Assembly: GCF_047675955.1 (NCBI RefSeq)
Contig: NC_132917.1
Coordinates: 11,006,501 to 11,070,500, forward strand
Direction of reading: 5' to 3'
Source of the DNA: Chlorocebus sabaeus
Lineage: Eukaryota > Chordata > Mammalia > Primates > Cercopithecidae
Length of the DNA: 64,000 nt
Positions 23,429 to 35,184 of the stretch are shown one piece after another. The notes beneath the pieces are model-generated. The model had not been told where the DNA came from. It did not search any database and worked only from the letters and a program-made list of their open reading frames with translations. How positions within the stretch are numbered: the stretch's first letter is position 1; the number at the start of each line of letters is the position of its first letter. Position numbers and translations under genes: made by a program.

Positions 23429-23582
23429 AAAGAAAGGAAAAGAGAAAAGAGAAAAGAAAGAGGAAGGAAGGAAAGAAGGAAGGAAGGAAGGGAGGGAGGG
23501 AGGAAAGAAAGAGAGAGAGAAAAAAAGAAAGAAAGAGGGAGGGGAGAGAAGGGGAGAGAAGAGAGGAGAGGAGAGGAGAGAT
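23363..23582. repeat. Purine microsatellite (GAAA)n(GA)n(GGAA)n(GGAGA)n
   Basis: 220 bp of A and G only. It contains an AG run of about 22 dinucleotides, then GGAA and GGGA, then GAGAG-type units. It grew from the preceding Alu tail. Confidence 0.95.
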
Positions 23583-24799
23583 AATGAGCCATGCTGCAGG
23601 CAAATGAGATAAACAAGGTTTCCAATGGGACACGGCTGAAGCCAACAGAACAGAGAAACCAAGAAACCCAGACAGGACCATGCTGCAGCTGCAAGAATGA
23701 CCAGCGCTCCTTCTTAGACTCACCCAGCACAAGGCCACGTCCTGGAAGCCTCAGCAGGTGAGTTCCCCCTTGCTACAGCAAGCCAAGCAGACCCAGCGCT
23801 GGGGATTACAGGGATGCTCCTGGGGGCTATTTTGTCTTGTGGACTGCATCCTCATCATATTAACCAGCATTATTCTTACTAGATGCTGTGCAGTTTGCAA
23901 AGAACTTTACACACAATTCAAGGCGTTTCATGTTTGCCATAACCCTATGGGGAGACTATTATCATCATTATCTATTGTTATTATCCTTCTTCTGAGGGAG
24001 TAGGACTGAAACTTAGTGAGCGAAAGCCATAAAGGAGTGGAGCCCACAAAGACCCTGTGCTCACTCTACAGCCACCTGCAGACACTGCCCTCAGCAAGCA
24101 AAGCACTGTCAGTATCCTGAGAGCTGGGAGGGGAAGAGCCAGCTTTCTCTTGTGGGTCTGACTCCTAAGTGCTTGCTCTTAATCATCATAGTTTACCATC
24201 TTTCCGCTTATATAGTCACTCAGCAAATTTCAGTCCTAATGCAAAATGCAAGAGGCATCCCATTCCAGTACACTTGATCCCAGGAGAACTTGTAAGACTT
24301 GTAAATGCAAACACATTTCATTCCAGATAGGCACTAATCCCTCTAACAAGAGCAGGGACTCGTAATTCAAACACATGATTTGAGCTGATAACCCTGGAGC
24401 AGCCATCCTCCTTCAACGGTGTAACTGCCACATCTTAAGGGGCACCACCAGGGCCAAGCTAGGTTTGTGGGGTCTCCTGGGGACACCCCCTCATTTACAG
24501 ATTCCCCACCAATGTGTAGGACCAGCATGTCGTAGGAGGCAGCTATTGGCCTTTGCAGTAATCAAAACAAGGCTAATATTGGCAATATAATCAGCAGGCA
24601 ATGGTGACTAATCCATCAGTAAACAACATATTTTTTCACCCATATTGTTTTAGCAGCCCCGAAGCTAACCCTTGTATGCCCAGTCATTTGCGTCAAATAC
24701 TACTTCCTCCTCAAAATCACTGTTGGATATTTTCTTTTAACAAGGCTTCCCTGCCTCCGTTGTTTAGAAATGAATAAAAGATGCCCACTTGGAAACAGT
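23583..24799. other. Intergenic, no recognised gene
   Basis: About 1.2 kb of single-copy-looking sequence. 'catcctcatcatattaacc' and 'actattatcatcattatc' near 23,840-23,970 suggest a decayed MIR. No gene supported. Confidence 0.4.
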
Positions 24800-25000
24800 G
24801 AAGAGTGGAAGAAAAACCTGAGCCCTAGAATCATTTGTTGTCAGATTGATTCCAAGCTGCACGACTTTCCAGCCTGGAGATCTTTGGCAAGTCACCCAAG
24901 TTCTCCAAGACTCTTTCTTCGAACTGGGGTAGAATCGTCTGCACTTCATAAGGTACAATAAAGACAAATGAGACAGTAGCATGAAATCACTCAGCGCAGT
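24800..25000 (+). mobile_element. MIR SINE
   Basis: 'agcctggagatctttggc' + 'aagtcacccaagttctcc', 'aaggtacaataaagac' and 'gcgcagtgttaatacc' follow the MIR order. Confidence 0.6.
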
Positions 25001-25339
25001 GTTAATACCTCGGTCCCTTCACCTGCCAAGCAGACTTTGAAGTCAGAGTCTGAGCTCTGTCCAGCCTCATCACCCACTAGACATGAGAACGCAGACAGCT
25101 CTCCATGCCCTCAGAGCCTCAGCTGCCCTGAAAACCAAGGATGGGATGCCCTTGAGTCCTTTCCTCCTTCCCCAGCTCCTGACCCTGGTCCTCAGGGGTG
25201 ACGGCGTTCACTGGCCCTTGGCATCTGCTCCTCCTGTGTCAAGAAATAGGGCCCAGGCACCTCCCCGGGAAATCGCAGAGGCTGCACAGGCCAGATCTGG
25301 TAGGACCACGGACACAGTGGCTGGATCAGTACGTTGTTT

Positions 25340-25645
25340 TTTGTTTGTTTGTTTGTTTGTTTTTGAGATAGAGTTTCACTCTTGTTGCCCAGGCCAGAGT
25401 GCAGTAGCATAATCTCAGTTCACTGCAACCTCTGCCTCCTGGGTTCAAGCAATTCTGCCTCAGCCTTCCGAGTAGCTGGGATTACAGGCGTCCACCACTG
25501 TGCCTGGCTAATTGTTTGTATTCTTAGTAGAGACAGGGTTTCAACATGTCAGCCAGGCTGGTCTCGAACTCCTGACCTCAGGTGATCCACCTGCCTCAGC
25601 CTCCCAAAGTGCTGGGATTACAGGCGTGAGCCACTGCGCCTGGCC
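25340..25645 (-). mobile_element. Alu SINE, minus strand, TTTG tail
   Basis: (GTTT)n tail, then GAGATAGAGTTTCACTC, ending TGCGCCTGGCC. Confidence 0.95.
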
Positions 25646-25996
25646 TATTGGTCTGTTTTCACACTGCTGATAAAGACATACCCAAGACTGGGAAGAAAAA
25701 GAGGTTAATTGGACTTACAGTTCCACATGGCTAGGGAGGCCTCAGAATCATGCGTAAGGTGAAAGGCACTGCTTACATGGCAGCGGCAAGAGAAAATGAG
25801 GAAGAAGCAAAAGCAGAAACCCCTGATAAGCCCATCAGATCTCATGAGACTTATTCACTATCACAAGAATAGCACAGGAAAGACTGGCCCCCATGATTCA
25901 ATTACCTCCTCCTAGGTCCCTCCCACAACACATGGGGATTCTGGGAGATACAATTCAAGTTGAGATTTGGGTGAGGACACAGCCAAACCATATCAG
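25646..25996 (-). mobile_element. MaLR LTR (MST/THE1 type), minus strand
   Basis: Nearly complete. 'gttttcacactgctgataaa', 'agttccacatggctaggg', 'cagatctcatgagacttat', 'ggtccctcccacaacaca' and 'acacagccaaaccatatca' occur in the expected reverse order. Non-coding solo LTR. Confidence 0.85.
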
Positions 25997-26029
25997 TGGC
26001 CAAGGGCCCAGGAGGTTGGGTGTGCACTG

Positions 26030-26760
26030 AGTCCAAGGGTGACTTCCCACCCCACCATCTGACCTCTCTGAACTTCAGTTTCCTCATCTGCAAAATAGAG
26101 CCAATAGCACTCTCATCTGTCTGTATTAGTCAAGGTTCACCAGAGAAACAGAACCAATAGGACAGAGAGAGAGATTTATTCTGAGGAGTTGTTCATGCAA
26201 TTACGGAGGCTAAGTCCCAAGATGGGCAGTCAGCAAGCTAGAGACCCAGGGGAACCGACAGATAGCTCTGGTCTGAGTTAGAGCCTGCGGATCTCCAAAC
26301 GCTAAGTGCCAGTCTGAAAGCCAGCAGGCTACAGGCCCAAGAAGAATCGATGTTTTAGTCTCAGTCCAAAGGCAGGAAAAGGACAGTGTCCCAGCTCCAG
26401 CAGTCAGGCAGGAGGAGCCCTTTCATGCCAGATTTTTTGTTCTATCTGGGTCTTCAAAAGAGATCCACATAGACTTCAACTGACTGGATACAGCCCACGC
26501 CCATCAGGGAGGGCCACCTGCCTCACTCAGTCCACCTGCTCAAATGCAGACCTCACTCAGCAATGCCCTCAGAGACACATCCAGGTAACACTCCACCAAA
26601 TATGGCACCCTTGGCCCAGTCAAGGTGATGCATAAAATTAACCATCTCACCATGTCATTTGGTTGTTGTCAGGAGTCAATGAAATAAAGCATTTGAGTGG
26701 TTAAAGAGGTACGCAAGATGCGTACCTATTACCACCGTCATCATTGTAACAGCAGGATAT
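26030..26760 (+). mobile_element. MIR SINE split by an LTR
   Basis: Left half: 'tctgaacttcagtttcctc' and 'atctgcaaaatagagcc' (to about 26,123). Right half: 'ggttgttgtcaggagtc' and 'aataaagcatttgagtgg' (from about 26,650). The intervening DNA is the LTR-like element. Confidence 0.65.
26124..26648 (-). mobile_element. ERVL-type LTR, minus strand
   Basis: 'gtattagtcaaggttcacc' + 'agagaaacagaaccaatag' at one end and 'ggcccagtcaaggtgatgc' + 'ataaaattaaccatc' at the other are the well-known ends of a common mammalian LTR. On the minus strand AATAAATCTC (from 'gagatttatt') supplies a poly(A) signal. The exact subfamily name is not certain. Confidence 0.65.
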
Positions 26761-26846
26761 GGGTACATCCGATTCCCAACATTGCTAAAGCCATGACGTG
26801 TGATTGGGAGGAGCTAAAGTATGAGAATTGTCTTCTCCATGAGGTG

Positions 26847-27163
26847 GCCAGGCATGGTGGCTCACGCCTGTAATCTGCTCACGCCTGTAATCCCAGAACT
26901 TCAGGAGGCTGAGGGTGGGAAGATCACTTGCACCCAGGACTTTGAGAACAGCCTGGGCAACAAAGGGAGACCTCATCTCTACAAAAATCAAAAAAGTAAC
27001 TGGGCATGGTAGTGCACACGTATAGTCCCAGCTACTCGGGAGGCTGAGGTGGGAGGATCACTCAATCCCAGGCGGTTGAGGCTACAGTGAGCCATGTTCA
27101 TACCACTGCACTCCAGCCTGGGCAACAAAGCTTGAGGCCCTGTCTCAAAAAAAAAAAAAAAAA
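26847..27163 (+). mobile_element. Alu SINE, plus strand
   Basis: GGCCAGGCATGGTGGCTC start. An 18-bp stretch, 'gctcacgcctgtaatc', is tandemly duplicated at its 5' end. 16-nt A tail. Confidence 0.93.
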
Positions 27164-27447
27164 GAGACCGGGCACGGTGGCTCACACCTGTAAACCCAGC
27201 ACTTTGGGAGGCCAAGGCGGGCAGATCATCTGAGGTCAGGAGTTCAAGACAAGCCTGACCAACATGGTGAAACCCTGTCTCTATTAAAAATACAAAAATT
27301 AGCCAGGCTTGGTGGCGCATGCCTGTAATCCCAGCTACTCGGGAGGCTAAGGCAGGAGAATCACTTGAACCTGGGAGGCAGAGGTTGCAGTGACCAAGAT
27401 CGAGCCCAACAGAGCAAAACTCCATCTCAAAAAACAACAACAACAAA
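27164..27447 (+). mobile_element. Alu SINE, plus strand, head-to-tail with the previous
   Basis: GAGACCGGGCACGGTGGCTC directly after the previous A tail. The right monomer lost about 20 bp near 'gtgaccaagatcgagcc'. Tail (AAC)n. Confidence 0.93.
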
Positions 27448-28534
27448 GGGGTGAAAGGGCATGGGTCCCTGGTCAGGTCAACACCATGACCTCCCAGAGC
27501 CTCGCCTGCCCAGTCCTGGGGCAGAGTGTCCCTGAGTCCTAGTTTAATGGTCCGTACCTCTGTGCCCCCTCCACCTCTAATCTAACCTGCCGCCAGACAG
27601 CGCCTGCATGTCAGCACACCCACGTCCCCACTCATCCATGCAAGCTCCTCCCAACTGTCCTCGAGATGAAAGTGCCACTTGTCAAAGGTGCACCAGGTGC
27701 CGGCCTCTGAGTGGGTGCTTCATTGCCTCTGTTATTTCATTTAACTATCATGCATCATGACGAATAAATGATTTGAAGAGTCTCTTAGGGAGGGTGCTGT
27801 CGAAGAAAACATACTCTGCTGCCCAGGTGACAGGAAGTGAGGACCTGAGAGCAGGTTTAGAGGACCTGAGACAGAGAAGCTGTCTCAAAAGACATGGGCA
27901 GGAACTAGGGGTTGAGGGAGCAGAGACAGGACCGACCCTACAGCCAAGGGAGGTGGGAGGCCCAGGCCCGTCCTACCTTCCCAGGACTTAGCTTAATCCC
28001 AGAACTCTGGAGGAAGGATAGAGGGGTCTTGAGGTGATGCCTTCCCAAGGGTCTGCTCACCTGGGAAGGTGGCTGCTGGAAGAGCTTCAGAGTTGAGCCC
28101 AGGAATCTGCATTTTAACACACTTCCAACGTCATGTTTGGGAACCACTGCTCCACCTCTCATGAGGAGGAAACTGAGGCCCGTAAAAGGAAAGAGACTTG
28201 GAATGAAGGAACCCCAGACCTGAAGGGCCTCCGAGCTCACCCAGCCCCAGCCCCAGCTCACTCTCAAACAAGACGTATTTGTAGCAGCAGTTTCTGCTCA
28301 GTCCCTTCTGTGACAGCGATGTCAAACCTCCCAGAAGTGCGTCTCAGAAACAACTCACTTCATGCTACCAGATGAACTCACTCCTGGGCTTTGCTATTCT
28401 TCAAAGACTAACAGCCTTAGAAGAAATCATGGCAGGGCTGGCCACAGGCCACCTGGGAGCTAGGCAGAATCTGACTTTGGCCCCAGCCTCTCTGTGATCT
28501 TTTCTGTTGCGGTGGAGGGATTTCCATGAGTCAG
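27448..28534. other. Mostly unannotated; MER5/MIR remnants
   Basis: 'aggaatctgcattttaac' to 'gggaaccactgctcc' (about 28,090-28,152) resembles a MER5 end. 'gaggaggaaactgaggccc' that follows is MIR-like. The rest is unrecognised and no gene is supported. Confidence 0.45.
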
Positions 28535-28665
28535 AGCCCTGAGTTCAAATGCCAGGTCTGCTGTGTGACCCTGGCAGGTTGCTCACCCTCTCTGAGCCTT
28601 CCTTTTCCAACAGGTATGATAGAAATATGACCTACCTTATGGGCTGGTGTGATAAGGAAATGGCT
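28535..28665 (+). mobile_element. MIR SINE
   Basis: 'gagttcaaatgccaggtc' + 'tgctgtgtgaccctggc', 'cctctctgagccttcc' and 'ggtatgatagaaatatg', in MIR order. Confidence 0.75.
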
Positions 28666-29317
28666 TAACAAACAAATGAGATGCCCGCAACCCCCAAAAG
28701 TCCCTTCTTGTCCCCTTTCAACATGTCTCCTCCCCTTCCCCAGTCTCAGGGGCCTGTAGCACCCCCTCCTCCAGCCTTGATTGCTCTCGGGGACTGCTGT
28801 GTGGATTGCTTGGACAGTGTGGACTATAATCTTCTGAGCAGCTCCCTCCCCAGGCACTTTCGCATTCCTGATCTGCCTTTTCCCTGAGCTTCCGAAGACT
28901 TTCTCCCCAGGAAGAAGCACAGCTGAACTGAGCATGAACAACCTCAAGGAGGAGGTGAGCACAGCCCTTCACAGTTTGCAGAGCCTCTGGCCCCACTCTC
29001 TCATCCGTCCTCTCAGCACAGGGGCAGGTCAGGGTGATGAAGCAGGAGCCAGTCCCACAGATCTGGGGATGCTCACCCAGCCAGGCACCCACTTCCTACC
29101 CTGACCCCCACCAACCTCCACCTCCCACCACTCTAAGGAGCTCCCGCTGCTCCTTTAGGACCCTGGGGCATCACTCCTCCTTAGGGGCCAGCCTTCCGCC
29201 TTGGTGGGTGGGGCAGAGACTGAGGCTTCAGTCATCAGCCTTACCCCTGAGGAAGGGGGTGCCCTCAGCCCTGGGCTGTCTCCACCCTCCCTCCAAGACC
29301 CACAAGGTGTACAGAGC
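28666..29317. other. Intergenic, no recognised feature
   Basis: C-rich single-copy-looking sequence. Overlapping open frames on both strands (up to 143 codons, minus strand 28,531-28,962) have no recognisable domain and overlap a MIR. Confidence 0.4.
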
Positions 29318-29866
29318 TGTAAGTAGGAAAGGGGTCCCGATCCAGACCCCAGGAGAGGGTTCTTGGATCTCACACAAGAAAGAATTCAGGGCGAGTCCGT
29401 AAAGTGAAATCAACTTTATTAGGAAAGGAAAGGAATAAAGAATGGCTACTCCACAGACAGAACAGCCCCAAGGGCTGCTGGTTGCACATTTTTATGGTTA
29501 TTTCTTGATGATATGCTAAACAAGGGGTGGATTATTCATGCCTACCCTTTTTAGACCATATGGGGTAACTTCCTGACATAGCTGTGGCATTTGTAAACTG
29601 TCATGGCGCTGGTGGGAGTGTAGCAGCAAGGATGACCAGAGGTCACTCTCATGCCCATCTAGGTTTTTGTGGGTTTTGACCGGCTTCTTTACTGCAACCT
29701 GTTTTATCAGCAAGGTCGTTATGACCTGTGTCTTGTGCTGACCTCCTATCTCATCCTGTGACTTAGAATGTCTTCACCGTCGGGGAACGCAGCCCGGTAG
29801 CTCTCAGCCTCATTTTACCCAGCTCCTACTCAAGATGGAGTTGCTCTGGTTTACATGCCTCTGACA
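29318..29866 (-). mobile_element. Class I ERV solo LTR (LTR10-like), minus strand
   Basis: Read on the minus strand it starts TGTCAGAGGCATGTAAACC and ends CCTTTCCTACTTACA, a TG...CA-bounded unit of about 550 bp. 'caaggggtggattattcatg', 'gcaaccagcagccc' (reverse complement) and an AATAAAG poly(A) signal (minus strand, near 29,410) are present. I recall this as an LTR10/HERV-I type, but the name is from memory. No internal retroviral sequence is next to it. A target-site duplication is not clear. Confidence 0.75.
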
Positions 29867-30039
29867 TAAGCATGTGTGCCCACTTCGACCAAATCCATGA
29901 GGGGCACCTGCACCACCTAGCCTGCCAGCCATTGGCCTGCTCCCATGGTGGGTCCCCTCCAGAAGCCCCCAGAAGCCCCTGCGCCCTTCCTCTCTTCACC
30001 TGCTTCCCGCCCACACACGCCCTGTGCCCCAGCCACAGG
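29867..30039. other. Intergenic, no recognised feature
   Basis: Short unique-looking segment between the LTR and an L2 remnant. Confidence 0.3.
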
Positions 30040-30210
30040 CACCCAGTCCAGATCCCTCCCCCATCTCCATACCTTCACCCATGCTGCTCCCCCTGCCTGG
30101 CATGCTGGCACCCTCCTCCCCACCCCCACCCCAACCCAGCCACCCGCAAACTCCTCCAAGTTCGAGCTCAAGCCTTTATCCCTCTAGGAAGCTTCCCTGA
30201 GAGGCTCAGA
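30040..30210 (+). mobile_element. L2 LINE fragment
   Basis: 'ctgctccccctgcctggca', 'aactcctccaagttcgag' and 'ctaggaagcttccctgag' follow the L2 3' region. Confidence 0.6.
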
Positions 30211-30371
30211 CAGAAAAGATGCAGCCAACTTACTATTCAGTGAGCCTCTCTCCCTATCAGGGAAATGAGGAAGCCCTGTCACTGAGCCCCTACGATCCTG
30301 CCCGGCAGGGCTGCCACTCTCCACCCCACTGTGGCACTCACACTGAGGACAGGGTCACACACCTGGTTATT

Positions 30372-30500
30372 ACGACTTCATGTCTATTTAACCATGTGCC
30401 AGGCACTGTGCTAGGAGCCTTGCGTGGATCAACTCATCCAATCCTCACCCTCAACCTAGAACTCGGAGGGCACAGAATAGGCACAGCCACAAGGCTGCTG
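30372..30500 (-). mobile_element. MIR SINE, minus strand
   Basis: 'accatgtgccaggcactgtg' + 'ctaggagcc', 'caactcatccaatcctcac' and 'agaactcggagggcac' in MIR reverse order. Confidence 0.65.
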
Positions 30501-32535
30501 CTGGAAAGGATGACACAGGCAGATGCAGGCCGGGATGGGTGAAAGGGTCTCTCAAGGAAATGAGCTGGAGTCGGGTCTGGAAACGCAGCAGAACGTGCTC
30601 CTGGCCCTGCCACACACCTGGGTCCCAGAGCTACATGGAGCTGACTGCCACCCCTGTCTGCAACCCTGGCCTTCTCCGCAGGACGCCTGACAACTTCCTT
30701 CCCCTGGCCTGCTGGCTAGAAACCCCTGCACGCAGATGGCCTTTCTGACTGGCCTTCTCCTGGCTACTGCAGCCTCACCGGAGGGCCAGGCCCAGGCCAG
30801 GGGCGGCTCCTGCCTCAGCAGGCCAGGGCAGCTCCCAAGGTGGGCTCTGGACCGGGGTCTCCCCTGAGCCAGGCAGGGGCTCCCCACGGGAGACAGTGCC
30901 AACCATACAGGCTGGGGGTGCAAATTGAGCCTGGAGAAGGAGAGGCTGATCCCGGTGATCAGAGGGGGCGGCACCAGCCTCAGCCATGCAGGTGTGAATT
31001 CCTTCCCCCAGCCTGAGACCAGTGCCACACCCCCGCCCTCTCTCCCCAGCCTCCCCCATGGATTACCCCTGCCTCACACCCCATGCTGGCAACCAGAGGC
31101 TGCTTCTGCCTGACTGCCCCCAGCTCCTCAAGTGTGCAGCCTGGGTTCCAGAGGGAGGCCCTACGGCCCTGTCAGAGACCACCAGAGAAGTATCACAGAC
31201 TGCAGCCAGCGTGTGAGCTCAGCTGGGAGTTTGCACCAAGCCTGGCTCCGCAGTGAGGCCTGACTGACGCAGGCTAGGTCCACCCTGCATGCGCCGGCAG
31301 GTGTGGGTAAGTCCTGGGGCTCAGAGAGGGGCTTGGAAGGCCAAATGCAAGGCAACTGGACCCATTATCGCAGCACATAGAGTCCCCTTGACTTGCTGGG
31401 AGACGCTCACGCCCTCATAGTTAGCAATTCCATGGCCACTGGAGGCCAGAGTGGGAGCTGGGAGGCTCTGGACACCATAGCCTTGGGCCCCCGGCCCTTG
31501 CGGGGCTGGTGTTGGCCTGTAAATGCTGCTTCCGCTGTTCAAGCGCTGATGCTCCTCCACGCTCACGGGTCAACAGCTGCTGCCCACCTCCAAGACCCCC
31601 GCATGCTGCACGGCAGGTGGCCTCCCGCGTCCCTTCTGGGCCCTCCCTGTGGGTTAAGAATGTCACCCCCGCCAGGGCACCTGCCTCCCCAGGCCCACAG
31701 CTGGGTTCCTTTCACAGACACCGTATCTGGACAATTCATTTATTCTGTCTTTGATCAGAAATGGCCATAGCGAACCAGCGTGCGTCCGACCTGAGACACC
31801 CGGCTTCTGGGCACCTGGAGATGGTGGAGCCGGGGGAGATGCCGCGGGCCTGAGGGTGGATACAAAGCTCCAGGGTGCCCCCTGCTGCCTCTGGGGTGTT
31901 CTGCAGTCATGGCCAACATGGACTTGGACACAACCTGCTCTGATCTTCAGAAATATTATCCACGAGACCTGTTTTCTCCCAAAACGCATTCGGCTGCCCA
32001 CCCATGGGAGGCTACAGAATAAAGAACATAAAGACATGCTCCAGAATATGTTCCCAATGCTTAAAATTTCCCCAACTCCCATGAATCTAGAGTCTTTGAA
32101 ATATAGATCGAGTATCTTTTTGATAACGGAAGTAAAATTGTTTATGTGAGATGCTTTTTCTCTGCAAATAACAACTCAAGAAGAGACCAGGAACTATAGT
32201 CAGAAGGGATTCTGGTCCTGGGGGTCCATTTTGCCTGTGTGGTCTAGGTGGGTCGTGGTCTTCCAGTTTCTGCCCCTAAATCCACATGTGATCAGCTCCA
32301 CCTCACAAGGCCGTCACAGTATTTCACAAGAGAAATGCACGAAAGCACACTTTTCAAGCAGTGTCCACAGTTGCTGTTTTTAATGTCATTATCCATCAGG
32401 GAATTTTTAACTTATCTCCCAGAGGCTTGACTGGATTGAAAATGTAAGGTCTATTTAATGAAAATTATCAAGGAAGTTCCTGGGGGAAAAACTTAGGCGT
32501 AGTCAAGTATTAGTCAAGCCCCAGCTCTGCAGTTC
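30501..32535. other. Intergenic, no recognised gene
   Basis: About 2 kb, GC-rich until about 31,950 and then AT-rich. Open frames up to 158 codons (30,552-31,028 minus) lack domains and splice context. No repeat recognised. Confidence 0.4.
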
Positions 32536-32735
32536 AAATTAAGCACACAATTTAGAAGTCGTATGTGTGAATTCCATGCCAGGCCTGCCACTTATTGCCT
32601 GTGTCCCTGCACAAGACACTCAGCCTACCTTTGTTTTCTCATCCATAAAATGGAGCTAATACTGTTCACCGAATGAGATGAGGTGAGGATTGGAAATAAT
32701 GCCTGATGGGCAGTGGGTGCTGAATACAAGGTTGG
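32536..32735 (+). mobile_element. MIR SINE
   Basis: 'gtgaattccatgccaggcc', 'tgccacttattgcctgtg', 'catccataaaatggagc' and 'ggcagtgggtgctgaat' in MIR order. Confidence 0.7.
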
Positions 32736-32737
32736 TT

Positions 32738-33044
32738 CTTTTTTTTTTTTTTTTTTTTTTTTGAGATGGAGTCTCACTCTGTCACTCAGCCTGGAGTGCA
32801 CTGGCATGATCTCAGCTCACTTCAACCTCCACCTCCCGGTTTCAAGTGATTCTCCTGCCTCAGCCTCCCAAGTAGCTGGGATCACAGGCTCGTGCCACCA
32901 CGCCTGGCTAACTTTTGTATTTTTAGTAGAGATGTGGTTTTGCCATGTTGGCCAGGCTGGTCTGGAACTCCTGATCTCAGGTGATCTACTTGCCTCGGCC
33001 TCCCAAAGGACTGGAATTACAGGCATGAGCCACCACACCTGGCC
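32738..33044 (-). mobile_element. Alu SINE, minus strand
   Basis: 24-nt T tail, GAGATGGAGTCTCACTC, ending CACACCTGGCC. Confidence 0.95.
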
Positions 33045-33104
33045 ATACAAGGTCGGTTTCATCCCTGAGTAGATCCCCAAAGGAATTCAAATCTGTATCA
33101 TCTG

Positions 33105-33563
33105 TCATTGGTTGAATCGTGCTTCTTGAAATTTGCATCGAAGTCCTAATCCCCAGACCCCAGAAGGTGACCTTATTTGGAACCTGGGTCATTGTCGATG
33201 TGAGGAGTTCAGATGAGGTCATACTGGAGTAGGGTGGGCTGAGATCCAGTATGAATGTGACCTCACGAAAAAGGAGAAATTTAGACAGAGACACACGAAG
33301 AAACAACACCATGTGAAGATGAAGGCAGAGATTAGGGTGATGCTTCTGCACACCAAGGAACATCAAAGATTGCCAGGAAGGCCCCAAAAGCAAGGTAAGG
33401 GGCCTGGCACAGGTTCTCCCTCACTGCCGCAGAAGGAATGAACCCCACTAACCTCTCTTCTCAGACCTCTGACCTCTGTGGAAATGTGAGACGCTACATT
33501 TCCCTTGTTTAGCCACCCAGTTCCTGGCATTGCGTTAGGGCAGCTCTGGCAAACTAATACATA
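33105..33563 (+). mobile_element. MLT1-type MaLR LTR, plus strand
   Basis: 'aaggtgaccttatttggaac', 'tgaggtcatactggagtag', 'ccatgtgaagatgaaggc' and 'ggcaaactaatacat' appear in the order of MLT1. Diverged but nearly complete. Confidence 0.8.
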
Positions 33564-33625
33564 ATCCGAGAGAGACTGTCACACATGTACTATCTTTACT
33601 GCTGAATAATCCTTACCAGTGGGCC

Positions 33626-33990
33626 CAGGCCGGGCATGGTGGCTGACGCCCATAATGCCAGTACTTCGGGTGGCCAAGGAGTGTGGATCACTTGAGCCCA
33701 GGAGTTTGAGACCAGCCTGGGCAACATAGTGAGACCCCATTGTCACAGCAGAATAAATAAAATTAGCTGGGTGTGATGGCACACACCTGTGGTCCCAGTT
33801 ACTCAGAGCACTGAGGTGGGAAAATCACGGGACATGGGAGGCTCTAGTCAGTTGTGATGGCGCCACTCCACTCCAGCCTGGACGACAGACAGCCTGTCTC
33901 AAAAAAATAAATAAAATAAAATAAAATAAAATAATAAAATATAAAATAAAATAAATAATAAAATAAATAAAATAAAATAAAATAAAAGCC
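33626..33990 (+). mobile_element. Alu SINE, plus strand, with (AAAAT)n tail
   Basis: GGCCGGGCATGGTGGCTG start. The A tail has become an AAAAT microsatellite of about 80 bp (33,901-33,987). Confidence 0.95.
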
Positions 33991-34101
33991 CAGGAAGGTA
34001 GGGTCAGAGCCTAGACAGACTAGAACCCAGATCTCTGGATTCTCAATTCTGTGCTCTTTCCACTACCCCTGACAGTCATGTCTTAGGCGTTAACATGATT
34101 G

Positions 34102-34372
34102 ACCAGGTGCAGTGGCTCACACCTATAATCCTAGCACTCTGGGAAGCCAAGGCGGGCAGATTGCTTGAGCCCAAGAGTTTGAGACCAGCCTGGGCAACAC
34201 AGTGAGACCCTGTCTCTACAAGAAAATACAAAAACTACCCAGGCATGGTGACGCATGCCTGTAACCCAGCTACTCGGGAGGCTGAGGTGGGAGGATTGCC
34301 GAGCCCAGGAGTTGGAGGCTGCAGGGAGCCACGATCATGCCACTGCATTCCGGCCTACTCCCTAAAGATATG
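34102..34372 (+). mobile_element. Alu SINE, 3'-truncated
   Basis: GACCAGGTGCAGTGGCTC start. It breaks off at 'ctgcattccggcctactc' without a tail. Confidence 0.88.
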
Positions 34373-34581
34373 CAGTAGACACAGGAGGAAGCACGTCCAT
34401 TCAGACTTTTCCCACGCATTCAACCCGTAACAACACCACCAGAATCAGACCACATATTGCAACACGTTTTGTTACTGTTGTTTTATCATGTTTGTTTTGC
34501 TTAACATTATATAGATGACATCTTTACAAGTAATGAGTATAGTAAAGATACACAAGTAACATAACCCATCACCTATCAATG

Positions 34582-34615
<34 letters not shown>

Positions 34616-35184
34616 AGATGGAGTCTTGCTGTTGCCCAGGCTGGAGTGCAGTGGCGTGATCTCAGCTCACTGTAACCTCCGCCTCCAGGGTTCAAGCAAT
34701 TCTCCTGCCTCAGCCTCCCAAGTAGCTGGGACTACAGGCATGCACCACTATACTTGGCTAATGTTCTTCTTTTTTTTTTTTTTTTTTTTGAGACGGAGTC
34801 TCGCTCTGTCGCCCAGGCTGGAGTGCAGTGGCCGGATCTCAGCTCACTGCAAGCTCCGCCTCCCAGGTCTACGCCATTCTCCTGCCTCAGCCTCCGGAGT
34901 AGTTGGGACTACAGGCGCCCGCCACCTCGCCCGGCTAGTTTTTTTTTGTATTTTTTTGGTAGAGACGAGGTTTCACCATGTTAGCCAGGCTGGTCTTGAT
35001 CTCCTGACCTCGTGATCCACCCGTCTCAGCCTCCCAAAGTGCTCGGCTAATTTTCTGTACTTTTAGTAGAGGTGGGGTTTCACCATGTTGGCCAGGTTGG
35101 TCTCGAACTCCTGACCTCAGATAATCCACCTGCCTCAGCTTCCCAAAGTACTGGGATCACAGGCATGAGCCACTGCACCTGGCC
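34582..35184 (-). mobile_element. Alu SINE (outer), minus strand, split by a younger Alu
   Basis: Long T tail at 34,587-34,614, GAGATGGAGTCTTGCTG, continuing to 'acttggctaatgttctt'. It resumes at 35,043 with 'ggctaattttctgtac' and ends GCACCTGGCCC. Confidence 0.92.
34770..35043 (-). mobile_element. Young AluY-type insertion within the outer Alu
   Basis: 'gccggatctcagctcactgc', 'aagctccgcctcccagg', 'cgcccgccacctcgcccgg' and 'tttttttggtagagacgagg' retain many CpG sites. I associate this pattern with Old World monkey AluY (AluYR-like). The 5' end is lost after 'cctcccaaagtgct'. Flanking 'ggctaatgttct' and 'ggctaattttct' are candidate target-site duplications. Confidence 0.85.

Noticed and set aside
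28531..28962. 143-codon minus-strand frame
   Set aside because: It overlaps a MIR element, and no splice or domain evidence supports it.
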